DNA from: Terebella lapidaria
Lineage: Eukaryota; Annelida; Polychaeta; Terebellida; Terebellidae
Reading direction: 5' to 3'
DNA: 64,000 nt
Assembly: GCA_949152475.1 (NCBI GenBank)
Contig: OX424566.1
Span: 16,887,177 to 16,951,176 of the forward strand
Shown: positions 11,794-23,700 of the stretch, piece by piece
Layout: the number at the start of each line of letters is the position of its first letter
Numbering within the stretch: the stretch's first letter is position 1
The notes under the pieces: generated by a model
Told to the model about the DNA's origin: nothing
The model's database searches: none
What the model saw: the letters and a program-made list of their open reading frames with translations, nothing else
Position numbers and translations under genes: made by a program

Positions 11794-12879
11794 CTGAAGT
11801 ATGGCCTTATACTTGTTCGAATCCGATCCTCATGCAGCGAGTTGTTGTTCCGGGTGTGTGCCGCGAGGCGGGGCCGTCGTCAGGGAAACGCGGGTACGAT
11901 CCTTCTCCGACCTACCAGGCCGGTCCGTTACGACAGCAGGGGGGTCCACACACTGTCCAGTTTTCCGAATGTTCATCTGCCGTCCCCTGGATTACACGTT
12001 CCAAAACATATCCTAAATGTACTTATCGACTGTTCAAATTTCTGGGCTCTTTTTGCCCGACGACTCACTATTGAAATTATTAAGGGGAGTTCATGGAGGT
12101 GCTGTGAACAGCTACAGGGTCTACCTGCGCTCGTGCGAACCTTGTGACCTATACAGTCTATCGTTCCTTTTCTTTCAGAGTTAGCGCACAGTAGACTAGC
12201 GGGGTCGAATTGCTGTTTTGCAGACGACACACATTGATTAAAGGCTGAGATAATAATATCAATCACTCACAGGGGCGGACATCGTTCCGTTCATTTTCAG
12301 CCAGTTCACAAGACGACGGGGCCGCTATATTGTAGGGGTCGAAATTGCAATGAACTGGGTCGGTCACACCGTGGCGCTTTGAATATTTGTGTGATGAGTT
12401 TGATGACAGGCCGCATCTTGGCATGATAGCTTTTCCGTGACTGGTTCCCGTACCACTGGGCCGTTCCTCCGAATACTACATGGAGTGGGTAGAGGCTCTG
12501 TCGACGCATACCCCGGAACGAATCACACTACCACCTCTTCGACAACTAAGTGGCCTTACTCACGGTGTGACATGATTATTATCCTCTTCGGCTGACACAT
12601 GGATAGAAACTTGACATGATATTTTAGTTAGTGCGTAACACACGCGGAACAATGGTACATGCTATACGGGGTCGAAACCAATTATTCACCAGCATCATAA
12701 TTATGAAATCATATCAAGTGTATATATACCGAAATTGCCTCACTGACATCTTGTACATATTAAATGCATATATTGTTATTGTAATATAATATATTATTAT
12801 GGGGAATGACATGATATCATAGTCCGTTAGACATGCATAATTCATCATCAATGGCATCAATCAGATAACAAGGCCGGGG

Positions 12880-15800
12880 TTATCTGTAACGGGCCGGTCT
12901 GCGTACGTTGCGTCTGGGCCGATTTGGTCGTGCAGGCGGGGGCGTAGCCTCGCTTGTCTCGGGGTCGGATGATATCACAGGTTTTTGCCTGCGTGTCTTT
13001 CGTGCCGGTTTTGGTGTGTCGGAACTTGATCTGCGTGATCTTTTCCGTTGCCGACGACGACTTGAGCCGGATGAAGTTGGAGATCGCGATTTACGATCTT
13101 GGGCCGCTGACGAGTCAGACTCAGCTGTTTGGTCTGTATCTGTATGCCGATCTTGCACTGTGACCTCCCAGGGGTAGTAGAACTCCTTGAGGAGCCCCAG
13201 GGGGTCGGCCGATTGCTCTGAGCCGGATTTACTTGACGACGTCGAAGGTCGTACAGGGTCGGAATAGATGTGAGCCGCTTGGTTGTCACCTTCGTACGGC
13301 TTGAGTACGTCCAGATGAACAACACGAGTGTTCCGAGGGTTGGAAACCAAGGCGATCCGGTAATCTACCTCAGTCACACGGTCGACGATCCTCCAGGGAC
13401 CAGTCCAAGGCCGAGCGAACTTATTATTCTGCGTGAGGGGCAGATAATAATATCGGACCAGTTCTCCTGGTTGGAACTGGGGTCGAGGCTTGGCGTGGGC
13501 GTCATAACCCATCTTCTGCCGAATTGCCGCTTTCTCAAGATGGTCCTGAGCGAAACCGTGGGCCGTCCTGATCGCTTGCCGTAAATACTCCACATACTCC
13601 GGACCACACGGAGGTAGAGGTTCGGGGTCGTAAGTCGAGAACATGAGGTCGACTGGCAAGTTACACTCGTGTCCATACACCATCAGATGCGGGGTGCATC
13701 CCGTGGACGAGTGTACTGAGGTTCGATAGGCCATTAACACATATGGCAGGTGCACGTCCCAGTCGTTTGCACGATCGCTGACGAATGCACTCAGCATGTT
13801 GAGCAATGTCCTGTTGAATCGCTCAACCTGGCCGTCGCTCTGAGGTCGATATGGGGCCGTGCGGATCTTCTTAGCGCCCAGAAGACGCACGACATGCCGA
13901 AATAGAGCCGACTCGAACTCGGTGCCCTGGTCGCTATGGATTGCCTTGGGGACGCCATGATAAACTATCCATCTGTTTACCAGGATGTCGGCAACATTTT
14001 TGGCGGTATGTCGCCGCAGCGGGAAGGCGTCCGTATATTTTGTGAAATAGTCCGACACAACAAGGATATATCGATGGCCTCTTCCCGTGACTTTGTGGGT
14101 GTCGAGAATGTCCATCGCGATCCGGTCGAAAGGCGCTCCTGTCGGCAACTGTGTCAGAGGCGATCGTTTTGGGGCCGGTTTTCCTTTGCGGGTGACACAT
14201 TGCGAACAGCGGGCACACCAGCGGGCGACATCCAGTGCCAGGCCGGGCCAGTAGAATCGGCGCCTGACTCTCTCGATGGTTCGCTGAATGCCGAGATGTC
14301 CGACAATCTTCAGGTCGTGAAGTTGGTGCAAAACCTGCGTTCTGAGTGCTACGGGGAGCACGGTTTGCACCACAAGCCGTCCAGCGGGGTCGGGTTTTAC
14401 GTGCCGAACTAGTACCCCGTCTTGTAGCGCCAGGAGGCTCCATCTGGAAACAAGTGTTTTTACCTCCTCCCCATGGCGCGCTACCTCCTTAGAGTCTGGT
14501 TTAGTGCCGATCAACATCCACTGTCGCACTTTTCCGACGCTCGGGTCGGCTTGCTGTGCCGCGACAATGTCCTGAGTCGAATAGTCCGAAAGCCACTTTT
14601 GCCCATCAAGTGTGGCGTCCAAAGCACGGACTCGAACAACTTGGCGTGCCGAAACTAGTTGGGGCAAGACCGGTGATGTTATGGAATCACTGTCCAGGAG
14701 GTCTGCCCTTGTCTTAGCCGGAACAACAGTGATCCGACGAACTGGAAGTTCTCCGGAACTTGTCTCTGGGTCGGTCGGAGGTGTGACGAGTCGTCCGGGA
14801 CAGTCTTGGTGTTTGCAACTGTGACACCGTGACAAGCCGTCTGCGTTGCCGTGAAGTTTGCCGGGCCGATGCTCTATCTTGAAGTCGTATTGCTGCAACT
14901 TAGCGAGCCACCTGGCGAGCATGCCGTCCGCGTCGCTGTAGTTCTTGAGCCACCTCAAGGAGCTGTGGTCGGTCCGGAGGAGGAACTTCCTACCCCAAAG
15001 ATAATGCCGATAATGTTGAACCATTTCTACCACTGCCAGCAGTTCTCGGTACGTGGTACAATAGTTCCGTTGGGTCCGGGATAGGGTTTTGCTGGCAAAC
15101 CCGATGGGGATTTCTTTCCCGTTGACCCTCTGTGAGAGTGCACCTCCCACAGCATAGCCGCTAGCGTCTGTGTCGAGGATGAAGTAATCATCCGGACTCT
15201 GGGTCGGATGCGCGAGCTTAGGCGCCTGGATGAGAGCGTCGCGGAGCCGCCGAAAAGCGCGTCGCTGAGCCGGTCCCCAAGTGAAATGACATTCACCTCG
15301 GGTGAGTGCTACGAGAGGTTCGGCGATCTCAGCATAGTCCTTGATGAATCGCCTGTGGTAATTGGCGAAACCAAGGAAAGATCTGACATCGGAGATCTCG
15401 CACGGGGTCGGCCATTCTCTGATGGCTTTAACCTTGTTGGGGTCGACACGAATTCCTTGGCCGCTCACTATAAACCCCAAGTACAGAATTTCCCTCTGGA
15501 ACAGTTCGCACTTCTTGGGTTGAAGCTTCAGGCCTGCCGATCTAATCCGATCCAGGACCGCCTCCAGGTTTGCGAGTGCCTGATCGAATGTTCTGCCGTA
15601 AGCGATGACGTCATCCAGGTAACACATACACCGTGTCCACAAGTATCCACGGAGTATGGTTTCCATTAGCCGTTCAAATGTTGCCGGTGCATTGCTGAGG
15701 CCGAATGGCATAACCTTAAACTGGTATAGTCCTTTCCTTGTCGCAAAGGCAGTTTTCGGTCTGTCTGTAGGGTCGACTTCGACTTGCCAGTAACCGGAAG

Positions 15801-17412
15801 CCAAGTCCAAGGCCGAAAAGTATGTAGCGCCCGCCAGGGCGTCATGAGTGTCCTGAATGTTGGGCAACGGATATGAATCCTTGCGGGTGACGTCATTCAG
15901 GAGCCGATAATCGACGCAGAATCTTACTTGGCCGTTCTTTTTACGCACGAGCACCACCTGTGCGCTCCAGGGCGAATCTGACGGCTCAATGCACCCCAAG
16001 CGAAGCATCTTGTCGACCTCCTCATCTATGATGCTCTGTTGCGCCTGAGGGACGCGTCGTTGACGTTGCCGAATCGGGGCCGAATTGCCGGTGTCGATCT
16101 TGTGTTGGACGACTTGGGTCCGTCCCAACTGTCCATCCGGGTGCATGAAGGTGTCCTGATATTGATGGATCAGGTTAGCGCAACGCCGGTGTTGTTCTGG
16201 CGCTAGTCCGGCGCGATCCACCATCTCTTGTAGATGTGGCGGCAGGTCGCGGTAGTGACTGGCGTCGGCCGTGGACAGGTCGGGCTCCTCTCCGGGTCTT
16301 GGTAGAGCTCCGACAACACTCTCGATCGGACTGGCTATGGCGACAGGGTCGGATCGAGTAAGTGTAATACCGGTATCTGCCGTATTGACTACAGACACCT
16401 TTACACATTGCCGGTCCAAGGTCGTTAATGTTCTTCCCATGAGGAGGTCGGTGTCCTCGGGAAAGGCCGTCAGTGGTTGGATCATCCGTGGATGCTGCCG
16501 AACTCGAACTCTGGAGGTCGGAATTAGCTCTACGATTGCCTCGCTACGTGCGGGGACGGTGACGGCTCGGCGCACAGCCATTCTTACAACATTGGCTTCA
16601 ATGTCCTTGTGCGCAAACAGGATTTCTTTGTGTACCTGTATTGTTCCTTCGCCGTAGTTCACCACAGCGTGAGCTTGCCGGAAAAAGTTCATGCCGAGTA
16701 TCATGCCGTCGTGGATGTCAGCTACACAAAATGTCACAATCATATGGTTGGTCCCGACCTGGATTGGGAGGTCGATCAGTCCATCGATCGGGCTTGACTG
16801 TCCAGTGACGTCACGAATAATAGCCGAAGTAGATCGCAAATGTCGCTGGTCGGCAGGGACGTGACGTAGCTGATCGCGTCGGAGCAGGGAGATCTGCGCT
16901 CCGGAGTCGAGTACAGCCTTTATCGTCTTGTTTCCGACGTGTACCGGCAACTTCCAGCATTTGTGATTGGTGGCGCTGGAGTTGTTGATGACAGCCGGTA
17001 TTTCGGGGTCGTCTGGCGGCGGCCTGAATAGGGTGTGAAGAGGCGGCAGTTTGGATTCCGGTCCACTCGGAAAGGCGTAGAATCCTCCGTCGTCGGAGAT
17101 CCACTCAATCTCGGACATGCTGTCCGTTCCGGTGCCGTTAGCGGTCGGGGGTGACACCCCTTCAGGACGACGGTTTCCACGTGGTGGCCGTTGCGGTTGC
17201 GGTGCGGACACCCCTTCATGAAAAGAGGCCGGTTTCGGGGTCGGAGCTTGACATTTCGTACACACCCCTTCAAGGAGCTGAGGTGTGGGCTGGGCCGGCT
17301 GTGGAGTCGTAACTGTTGGTACTGTCGGTTTGGTAGTTACGACAACCGCAGGTGTGGAGCATGTAACATTGTTCTGTTGCCCGGAAGGTCCTTGCTCCGC
17401 AGCACCTTCCAC
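12880..17412 (-). CDS. pol: Pol polyprotein (protease-RT-RNase H-integrase), left copy
   Basis: Translation identical to the right-arm pol at 33563-38095, where the domains are described. It lies on the minus strand directly downstream of gag, in a different reading frame. No break was seen. Because it mirrors the other copy exactly, it may be a palindromic duplicate or an assembly copy rather than a second gene. Confidence 0.93.
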   Translation of the reverse strand: MEGAAEQGPSGQQNNVTCSTPAVVVTTKPTVPTVTTPQPAQPTPQLLEGVCTKCQAPTPKPASFHEGVSAPQPQRPPRGNRRPEGVSPPTANGTGTDSMSEIEWISDDGGFYAFPSGPESKLPPLHTLFRPPPDDPEIPAVINNSSATNHKCWKLPVHVGNKTIKAVLDSGAQISLLRRDQLRHVPADQRHLRSTSAIIRDVTGQSSPIDGLIDLPIQVGTNHMIVTFCVADIHDGMILGMNFFRQAHAVVNYGEGTIQVHKEILFAHKDIEANVVRMAVRRAVTVPARSEAIVELIPTSRVRVRQHPRMIQPLTAFPEDTDLLMGRTLTTLDRQCVKVSVVNTADTGITLTRSDPVAIASPIESVVGALPRPGEEPDLSTADASHYRDLPPHLQEMVDRAGLAPEQHRRCANLIHQYQDTFMHPDGQLGRTQVVQHKIDTGNSAPIRQRQRRVPQAQQSIIDEEVDKMLRLGCIEPSDSPWSAQVVLVRKKNGQVRFCVDYRLLNDVTRKDSYPLPNIQDTHDALAGATYFSALDLASGYWQVEVDPTDRPKTAFATRKGLYQFKVMPFGLSNAPATFERLMETILRGYLWTRCMCYLDDVIAYGRTFDQALANLEAVLDRIRSAGLKLQPKKCELFQREILYLGFIVSGQGIRVDPNKVKAIREWPTPCEISDVRSFLGFANYHRRFIKDYAEIAEPLVALTRGECHFTWGPAQRRAFRRLRDALIQAPKLAHPTQSPDDYFILDTDASGYAVGGALSQRVNGKEIPIGFASKTLSRTQRNYCTTYRELLAVVEMVQHYRHYLWGRKFLLRTDHSSLRWLKNYSDADGMLARWLAKLQQYDFKIEHRPGKLHGNADGLSRCHSCKHQDCPGRLVTPPTDPETSSGELPVRRITVVPAKTRADLLDSDSITSPVLPQLVSARQVVRVRALDATLDGQKWLSDYSTQDIVAAQQADPSVGKVRQWMLIGTKPDSKEVARHGEEVKTLVSRWSLLALQDGVLVRHVKPDPAGRLVVQTVLPVALRTQVLHQLHDLKIVGHLGIQRTIERVRRRFYWPGLALDVARWCARCSQCVTRKGKPAPKRSPLTQLPTGAPFDRIAMDILDTHKVTGRGHRYILVVSDYFTKYTDAFPLRRHTAKNVADILVNRWIVYHGVPKAIHSDQGTEFESALFRHVVRLLGAKKIRTAPYRPQSDGQVERFNRTLLNMLSAFVSDRANDWDVHLPYVLMAYRTSVHSSTGCTPHLMVYGHECNLPVDLMFSTYDPEPLPPCGPEYVEYLRQAIRTAHGFAQDHLEKAAIRQKMGYDAHAKPRPQFQPGELVRYYYLPLTQNNKFARPWTGPWRIVDRVTEVDYRIALVSNPRNTRVVHLDVLKPYEGDNQAAHIYSDPVRPSTSSSKSGSEQSADPLGLLKEFYYPWEVTVQDRHTDTDQTAESDSSAAQDRKSRSPTSSGSSRRRQRKRSRRSSSDTPKPARKTRRQKPVISSDPETSEATPPPARPNRPRRNVRRPARYR

Positions 17413-19955
17413 TACTGGTTTAACGACTGGGCCGTTGGCACCGTCGAGGCCGACTTAGTTTGGTTGCCAAATTGGTTAGGTACTGACAATACTTGATCTG
17501 TCCTTCGGTCAGTACCAGCGCCTTTAGGTCGAAAAGTTAGTGGCTTCATGCCATTGCGCACTAACACGTCTTTAAGCCGGAAACACCGCATCCAACGATG
17601 GCCGGGCTTCTTACAGAAAAAGCACACGGCTGGTCGTCCGGGCTGTGGGGGTCGATCACCTTTAATCGGGGCCGTAGTTCGCAGGACGGAATAGATGGCT
17701 GACTCTTCACATAGTCCATTCTCGTCGCTGAGGACGCACTGAAAAGCTTCCGCCACCCACTCGCGTGAGCAGGCTGGCACAGAATGTTCTTCACATCCTT
17801 GAAGGCCGGTTGTGTCACTGTCGGCAGGGTCATAGTAGGCCGCTATTTGTTCCGGAGTCGGTGTCTCATATTGACTGAATTGTCCCATGGCACAAGATAG
17901 TTCACCACCAACATATTCATCGTCAGCATGTCCGGTCGCTGAGATGTCGGCACGGCGTGTGCCCTGGTAACGGTCTCTATTTTTCCGTTGTTGGCGACTC
18001 TCAGCCTTGAGGACGGCCGTTAGTGCTTCACTGTAGCTATTGAAAGTGAGCACACACAGTTTGTCGGCAATTGGGTCGGGTTGGCCGTTTATGAACTGTG
18101 ATATCACCGTTCGTTGTCGAGATTCTGGCGTGACGTCGTCGAAGACTTGCTCAGCCAGAGCCTGAAGCCGTTCCAGATAATGCTCCGCGTCCTCCTTCCG
18201 TTCTCGATGGAGGAACGGGAAGTCATCCCGCTTGGATTGCCGGCGTGGCGCGGGCTCCCAGCCCTCCAGAAGTTGGCGACGAAACTCCTCCCAGGGAGTC
18301 TCGACTGGGATATTCAGAGCTAACGCTTCGGCGCGGCCGCGCAGCGTGCTCCGAAAAGTCGTGGTTTTGTTGAGGTCGGAATATGTGAAGGCCGCTGTAA
18401 ATTGTTCGAAGCTCCGAATATATTGGGTGAGATTGCCCTCCTTGAAGGTCGCACGCCATTGAGCCGGTTTAGCCATTGCTAACGTTTGGGACTCAGACGC
18501 GAGTCTCTGAGGCGCAGGCGTGTCAACACTCACCACAGTCGGCGCTGTCGTGACGGGAGCCGTCGGTGTCGTGGCGGCCGGAGCATCTGGGGTCGTAGCG
18601 ATCGGAGCGGTTGGTGCTGTCATCGCGGGAACGGCGAGCGATGCAGCGGGTGGTGCCGGAGCGTAGTTGGGGTCGTGTGGTGCTTGAGCGACAGGGGCCG
18701 ATTGGCTGTATTGTGGCGACACCCATGGTATCCCGACTGAGGGTGGGATTATAGCCGGTGGTTGATATCGGTATACCGATCCGTCTGGGCCCACACTTTG
18801 GTACACTACTCCATTCTGTGTACCATGATAGCCGGTATCAATTACTCTGTTTGGAGCGCCACCGTATCCGATCGGTGGGTTCACACAGCCGACATGAGAT
18901 TGCTGGTATCCGACAACTGGTACTCCATTTTGAACACCGCTTACTCCACCAGGGTATCCGACTGGTGGTACACCGTATCCAGTGGTGTATCCGACTGATT
19001 GTGAGATCGGCTGTCCGATCATTGGCACAACACTTTCTGCCGGAGCAGACACAACGTGGTCTTGCGGCGGAACGAAGCGCGGCTGTTCTCCGGTAGTCGG
19101 CGACGGCGCGCGCGCGGTCGGCGCGGGAGCGTGTATGTCGGAAGTAGGCGTGTCGGGGTCGCAGGGTCGGCGACTTGACGTAGACGGTGGTTGCCGAGGT
19201 CGTGCTTGTCGTATGAAGGCGCGAGATTCTGCCGTCACGTCGCTGGGTCGCTGCGGTCGTGGAGTTGTCGCGGTCTGGACAGCGGTCGTCACCGGGATGT
19301 TCCCCGTTGTCGATCTTGCCTGGCTGGGTCGAATGTACTCTACCACGGTTGGCTCGGTCGGTAGATGAGAGTACACCATTGGTACTGGGCCGTATTGTAC
19401 TGGCGTCATTGACGGCGCCAAGGGTCGTGTTGCCGAATAAGCGCTCGGCGGTACCAGTTCTGTCACATTGCCATTGTCACAGACCCACTGCCGTATCCGA
19501 GGGTCGCTTGGCGGGTGTGTAACCATTGACGTATCCATGGTTACAGGCCGAATGTTCATCGTAGAATGTTTGATACGATCACATACACTCGCTCTTTGAC
19601 GTGAGCGTGTATAGTCTCTGCCGGTAAAGTTACTTCGAAATTTCTGGGTCGTTCTGGCCGGCGTGGCCGAGTACGCCCTTGCGTGTGCACTTATAATGTC
19701 ACTTACTGTATGCAAGGGCGCTAGCGGGTCTTCGCCGAGGTACTCCTCAATCAGGTCGACAGGCGGCGAAGCCGATCTCAGGGTCGAATGGTCGCCAAGG
19801 GAGTCGAAAAGGCCGGTCGGTTGTTGCTCCTGTGACAACAGTACTGTGTCGCTCATGGCAACTGAGCGAGGGCCGGAAGGTCGGAAGGTCGGGTTCGGGT
19901 TGAACGTGACCTCTTCATCTGTCTGGTCGGGCGGCTTACCTCGAGCCGATGCCAT
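17412..19955 (-). CDS. gag: Gag polyprotein, left copy
   Basis: Mirror of the right-arm gag (31020-33563) with identical translation. The start is taken at the ATG mirrored from 31020. It carries the same Pro/Thr/Ala-rich N-terminal half, Gly/Tyr-rich stretch, capsid-like region and CCHC zinc knuckle. No break was seen. Confidence 0.92.
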   Translation of the reverse strand: MASARGKPPDQTDEEVTFNPNPTFRPSGPRSVAMSDTVLLSQEQQPTGLFDSLGDHSTLRSASPPVDLIEEYLGEDPLAPLHTVSDIISAHARAYSATPARTTQKFRSNFTGRDYTRSRQRASVCDRIKHSTMNIRPVTMDTSMVTHPPSDPRIRQWVCDNGNVTELVPPSAYSATRPLAPSMTPVQYGPVPMVYSHLPTEPTVVEYIRPSQARSTTGNIPVTTAVQTATTPRPQRPSDVTAESRAFIRQARPRQPPSTSSRRPCDPDTPTSDIHAPAPTARAPSPTTGEQPRFVPPQDHVVSAPAESVVPMIGQPISQSVGYTTGYGVPPVGYPGGVSGVQNGVPVVGYQQSHVGCVNPPIGYGGAPNRVIDTGYHGTQNGVVYQSVGPDGSVYRYQPPAIIPPSVGIPWVSPQYSQSAPVAQAPHDPNYAPAPPAASLAVPAMTAPTAPIATTPDAPAATTPTAPVTTAPTVVSVDTPAPQRLASESQTLAMAKPAQWRATFKEGNLTQYIRSFEQFTAAFTYSDLNKTTTFRSTLRGRAEALALNIPVETPWEEFRRQLLEGWEPAPRRQSKRDDFPFLHRERKEDAEHYLERLQALAEQVFDDVTPESRQRTVISQFINGQPDPIADKLCVLTFNSYSEALTAVLKAESRQQRKNRDRYQGTRRADISATGHADDEYVGGELSCAMGQFSQYETPTPEQIAAYYDPADSDTTGLQGCEEHSVPACSREWVAEAFQCVLSDENGLCEESAIYSVLRTTAPIKGDRPPQPGRPAVCFFCKKPGHRWMRCFRLKDVLVRNGMKPLTFRPKGAGTDRRTDQVLSVPNQFGNQTKSASTVPTAQSLNQ

Positions 19956-19999
19956 CACTGCCGGTAATTCTGGGTTAGTAATCCGAGACTAGCTCAGAT

Positions 20000-20017
20000 C
20001 CTGGTCGAACGGCGCCA
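20000..20017 (-). promoter_or_regulatory. Primer binding site, left copy
   Basis: Mirror of 30958-30975. On the minus strand it begins TGGCGCC one base after the LTR end. It would prime minus-strand DNA synthesis from a tRNA 3' end. Confidence 0.75.
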
Positions 20018-20018
20018 A

Positions 20019-20794
20019 TGTGAAGAATACCGTTCTTCAGGCCAGTATCAGGCCGACTTCACTTTAATACGTTGAGTTAATCACAAGGCCGGCAGTTTCA
20101 ATTAAATAGTTTATTCAATGGAACTGTTCAATGCCGCAAACACACTACAATTGGGCCGACAATCTCACCTATGTGTCTGATGATGTTTCCCGGTCGTAAA
20201 TATATCCTAGATTTATAGTCCCTTGTATATCAATATATCGATATCACAGTTTATATATTCAGCTTAAATGTCCACGTTATGTAGCTTCGATATCCACTTT
20301 ATACGATTGCAGCCATTTTCTTAGCCATGTCACAACACGTCTATTCTCTGTGGCCGCTTCTACACAACTTCGCGGGCTTTTGTCTATGTGTCTGCAAGTT
20401 TTCCCGCCTCAAGTATACGGTGATGTGATTGGTCATGTATGTGCTGATGTGTGCTGATCTCACCGGGAAAGTGGAATTTCCCGGTGTATGTTCTGGCATG
20501 TTTGGTCTCGTGCGGTGCATGTTATTTCCATGTGTATGAGTGCAGGTGTATGAAGGTCAAGGCCGGTGTACTGGGGTCGAATTATTTGATTGGACGGGGC
20601 CGAAGGTGTGAGCTGTTTGACCTGTGTTTGCCTTGTTTGGGGGTCGCGTGGTTATTCGTGGTTTTGTATGTTTTGTCCAGGCAGTGATCGTGTAGTGGTT
20701 ATATTTAGCGTGGTGTGTAGAATATGCGTGGGCGAGTTGTCATGGAGATGTGTGCGGGAGGGAACGGGCGTTTACTGTCACTAAAAATGCTACA
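20019..20794 (-). repeat. 5' LTR of the left copy
   Basis: 776 bases, the reverse complement of 30181-30956. On the minus strand it starts TGTAGC and ends CTTCACA. It is bordered at 20795-20798 by TAAT, which reads ATTA on the element strand. Confidence 0.95.
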
Positions 20795-23700
20795 TAATTA
20801 ATAAGCACAAATGAGTCTCCAACTTTCCATGATCGCCTTCGTAACAATTTCTGTGAGGTTCCACTGTGCACACAATCATTCGAACCCAGTGTTCTGTCAT
20901 ACAGTTACACTAGCAATGTGCTGTATTGTTGAAAATGGAGTTTTTCTGGTGATGGAAATATAATTGAATCTCAAGCGTAAAATGGTTCCTGGATGACATC
21001 GGACACAAATGAATACCAACAAACTATCCAAGACCAACTGGAAAAGGCTGACTAAACTCAGAGTCATTGGTTGAAACTGATTTGACAGTCTGTAGTGAAA
21101 CCATGCGATCACAGACTGATGAGTTCTCAGAAAGATCGACCTGAAAAATCTGAAAGATCTCCTGCTCCACATTAGTTGTCCCTATTTTTCCAACTTGTTC
21201 TCGGATAATTACCATGCGCCTTTTTAGAACCCAAGAATCTTAGAATTCGAACTACGGAAATAAGCTTATAAAAGTATGTATATTCATTGTTATTACTAAA
21301 CGAGAACGATGAGTGTTATTCAATGTGTATGACTTTCAGCCTTTTTCCAGAGGGTAGAAATTTTCAAGGAAGACAAGGATTCTTTCGACAGAAACGTGCA
21401 ATAATGGCGTGATATTCCTCGGAAACTATTACAAGTGAAAGTAAGATGTGCTATAATATATGTGTCCTGTGTCTTTTAAGCTATTTCTCAAGCAGCTTTA
21501 GAGCGAAAAATCCTTTTTTACACCCGCAAACACCATTTAATAGGATTTGGGTATCAATACTGGAGAGTTATGAGGCATTTCCCACATGCATCTTTCCCTT
21601 GGCATGCCAGAATCTACAGGTACAGGAACAGGTACTAGAACAATGGGAATATGATAATTTCAAGAACAAGATGATCTGAAAACTGAAATCCTCGGACGAT
21701 ACTAACAAATGAAACATATGCACCGTATCTTACTCCCTCTCACCATATCGATCGTTTTATTGTAGTAAGTGCATTCTTTTCCGAATCAAATTAGTGCATT
21801 TTTGAGACAGTTAGGACAGTGTTTCACGTGTATGTATCAACAATTATGGCGCACAGAGAAAAAATTAGATTAAAATGCGGTAAATTTGAGCCATCATCTG
21901 CATTTTTCTCTCAGATTGTACGAATGACTACATGAATAGGTCTGATGAATATATTCGAGTAGGTTAAATGTGCTTGTATGGACACATGGGTACAACTCAC
22001 AAGAGACACTATAAGAGATGTTCCTCACAATAGATCCACATTGCCACAATGCTATGAATAATAGATGCCAGCCAATTTAACTATGTTAGGCCCACCACTG
22101 GCTCGCATATTAGACTTCATTCATAGCTATGACCATCCACCCACACGTCTGTCGAATTTGAGTAGAAATCCGAATACTGATTACTTACTCCTTTGCGCCA
22201 GGTGCAATTGATGTCATCCCAGCACTGTTTGCGTCATTCTTCCCTTGCGTCCTTCCAGTCTTCAGTTTGAATGCCGGAAGCTCGATTATATGATACTATT
22301 TTGAACATGTGCTATGACATTACCCAGAGGGACACTAAACCCGTCACATGCACAATAATTATATATGGTGACGGAAGACCCATTATTTGAATCTTTTCGT
22401 TGCAGACAATCATCCAATAGCTATCCTCACTGAATTTGGTTAACAACAGAGGATATAGGAAAGTCTCGTGAGGTACGTAATTTCAGGTGATATGCAAATA
22501 TATAATACAAAGAAAAAGTGGTGATCAGAGTTATAGTAGCTAAAGTTAGACCAGACTTTTAGTTAATAAAAAGGATATGGTACATATCTTGCGGACTTTG
22601 AATTTAACCTCTAATGACCTGTAGTGCTTCGACGCACTGAATTTGAACATTCGTCATGTATATTTTAGTGACTGACATTTCTTGAAGAAAAGGGTGGTCA
22701 GCTGCGTTATAGTGACAGAAGTGGATCAGACTAAGCAAAAAGGGTATGTTAGATATATTACTGACTTTGAATTTTAACTCTAATGACCTGTAGCTGTGAC
22801 ACACTGAATTCAAACATCCATCTTGTGGATTTTAGTGACATTTTATGCTTTGATTTGACATGACCTGGTTATTCCCATGGCACAAGACACATTTAGGCAT
22901 GGCGAACGTGTACAGATTCCGGCTTGTGCCTCCTTCATTTCAACAAAGGATTTTCTGTATGCTTACATCAATATCCTTAGGTAGGATAAGGTATGTGATA
23001 AACATTGATATTTAGTTTGTTTTCAAAAATTATACTTGAACTTTTATTCAGAATTTCATGTAAGTTTTCCTTCATAATGTCAAACTAGCATATTAGGTAT
23101 GAGTGTAATGTATGGCTATTCAGCAATGCAAGTAATTCCTAGAACATACACCACAATAGCTCACTTAGTCATCCCACCAATAAGTTTCGTCTTTTCCTTA
23201 CATTCCACACACAAAACGGAGTTCTATAGCACTGAATGCGTTATAATGTGATAGTTTTGCAGTGGACCCACTCATCATATGAAATCGTGACAGTCTGAAT
23301 GTCAGTTTTGTGAGAAGCTTCTCTATGTTGCAGAGCTAATCAAAACGGCGAAGTTATACGGACCATCATCAACATGGTCAGGATTCAAAAGAGGAAAAAA
23401 TATGTTGCCATCATAATCGTCGTTTACACCAGCTGGGGAATGATACATTTGTTTTTAGAGGTCAATAGGTTTTACTTTGCACGCCAGCACATCACTACAA
23501 AAGCTGAAATGTTCAGATAATGTAGCTGAAATGTTCAGATAATGTATTCAGATCATGGTGTCTGAAGCCATTTGTCAATCTCACCTGAGAAGCTTCTCTA
23601 TGTTGCAGAGCCAATCAAAACGGCGAAGTTTTAGCGACCATCATCACAAAGATCCCAAACATGGTTTGCCAATTTTATATATTTTGTAGTTTAAATCAAG

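Larger units (their letters stand above)
11794..20794 (-). mobile_element. Ty3/gypsy LTR retrotransposon, gap-truncated mirror copy
   Basis: Mirror copy of the element at 30181-40564. It retains the 5' LTR, gag, pol and the first 1.1 kb of the 3' non-coding segment. The remaining 3' segment, the polypurine tract and the 3' LTR are missing because the contig ends at the N gap. What remains looks whole. It lies inside the left palindrome arm, so it is probably not an independent insertion. Confidence 0.95.

Noticed and set aside
11558-12074. Open frames running through the N gap
   Set aside because: They are translations of unknown bases and have no meaning.
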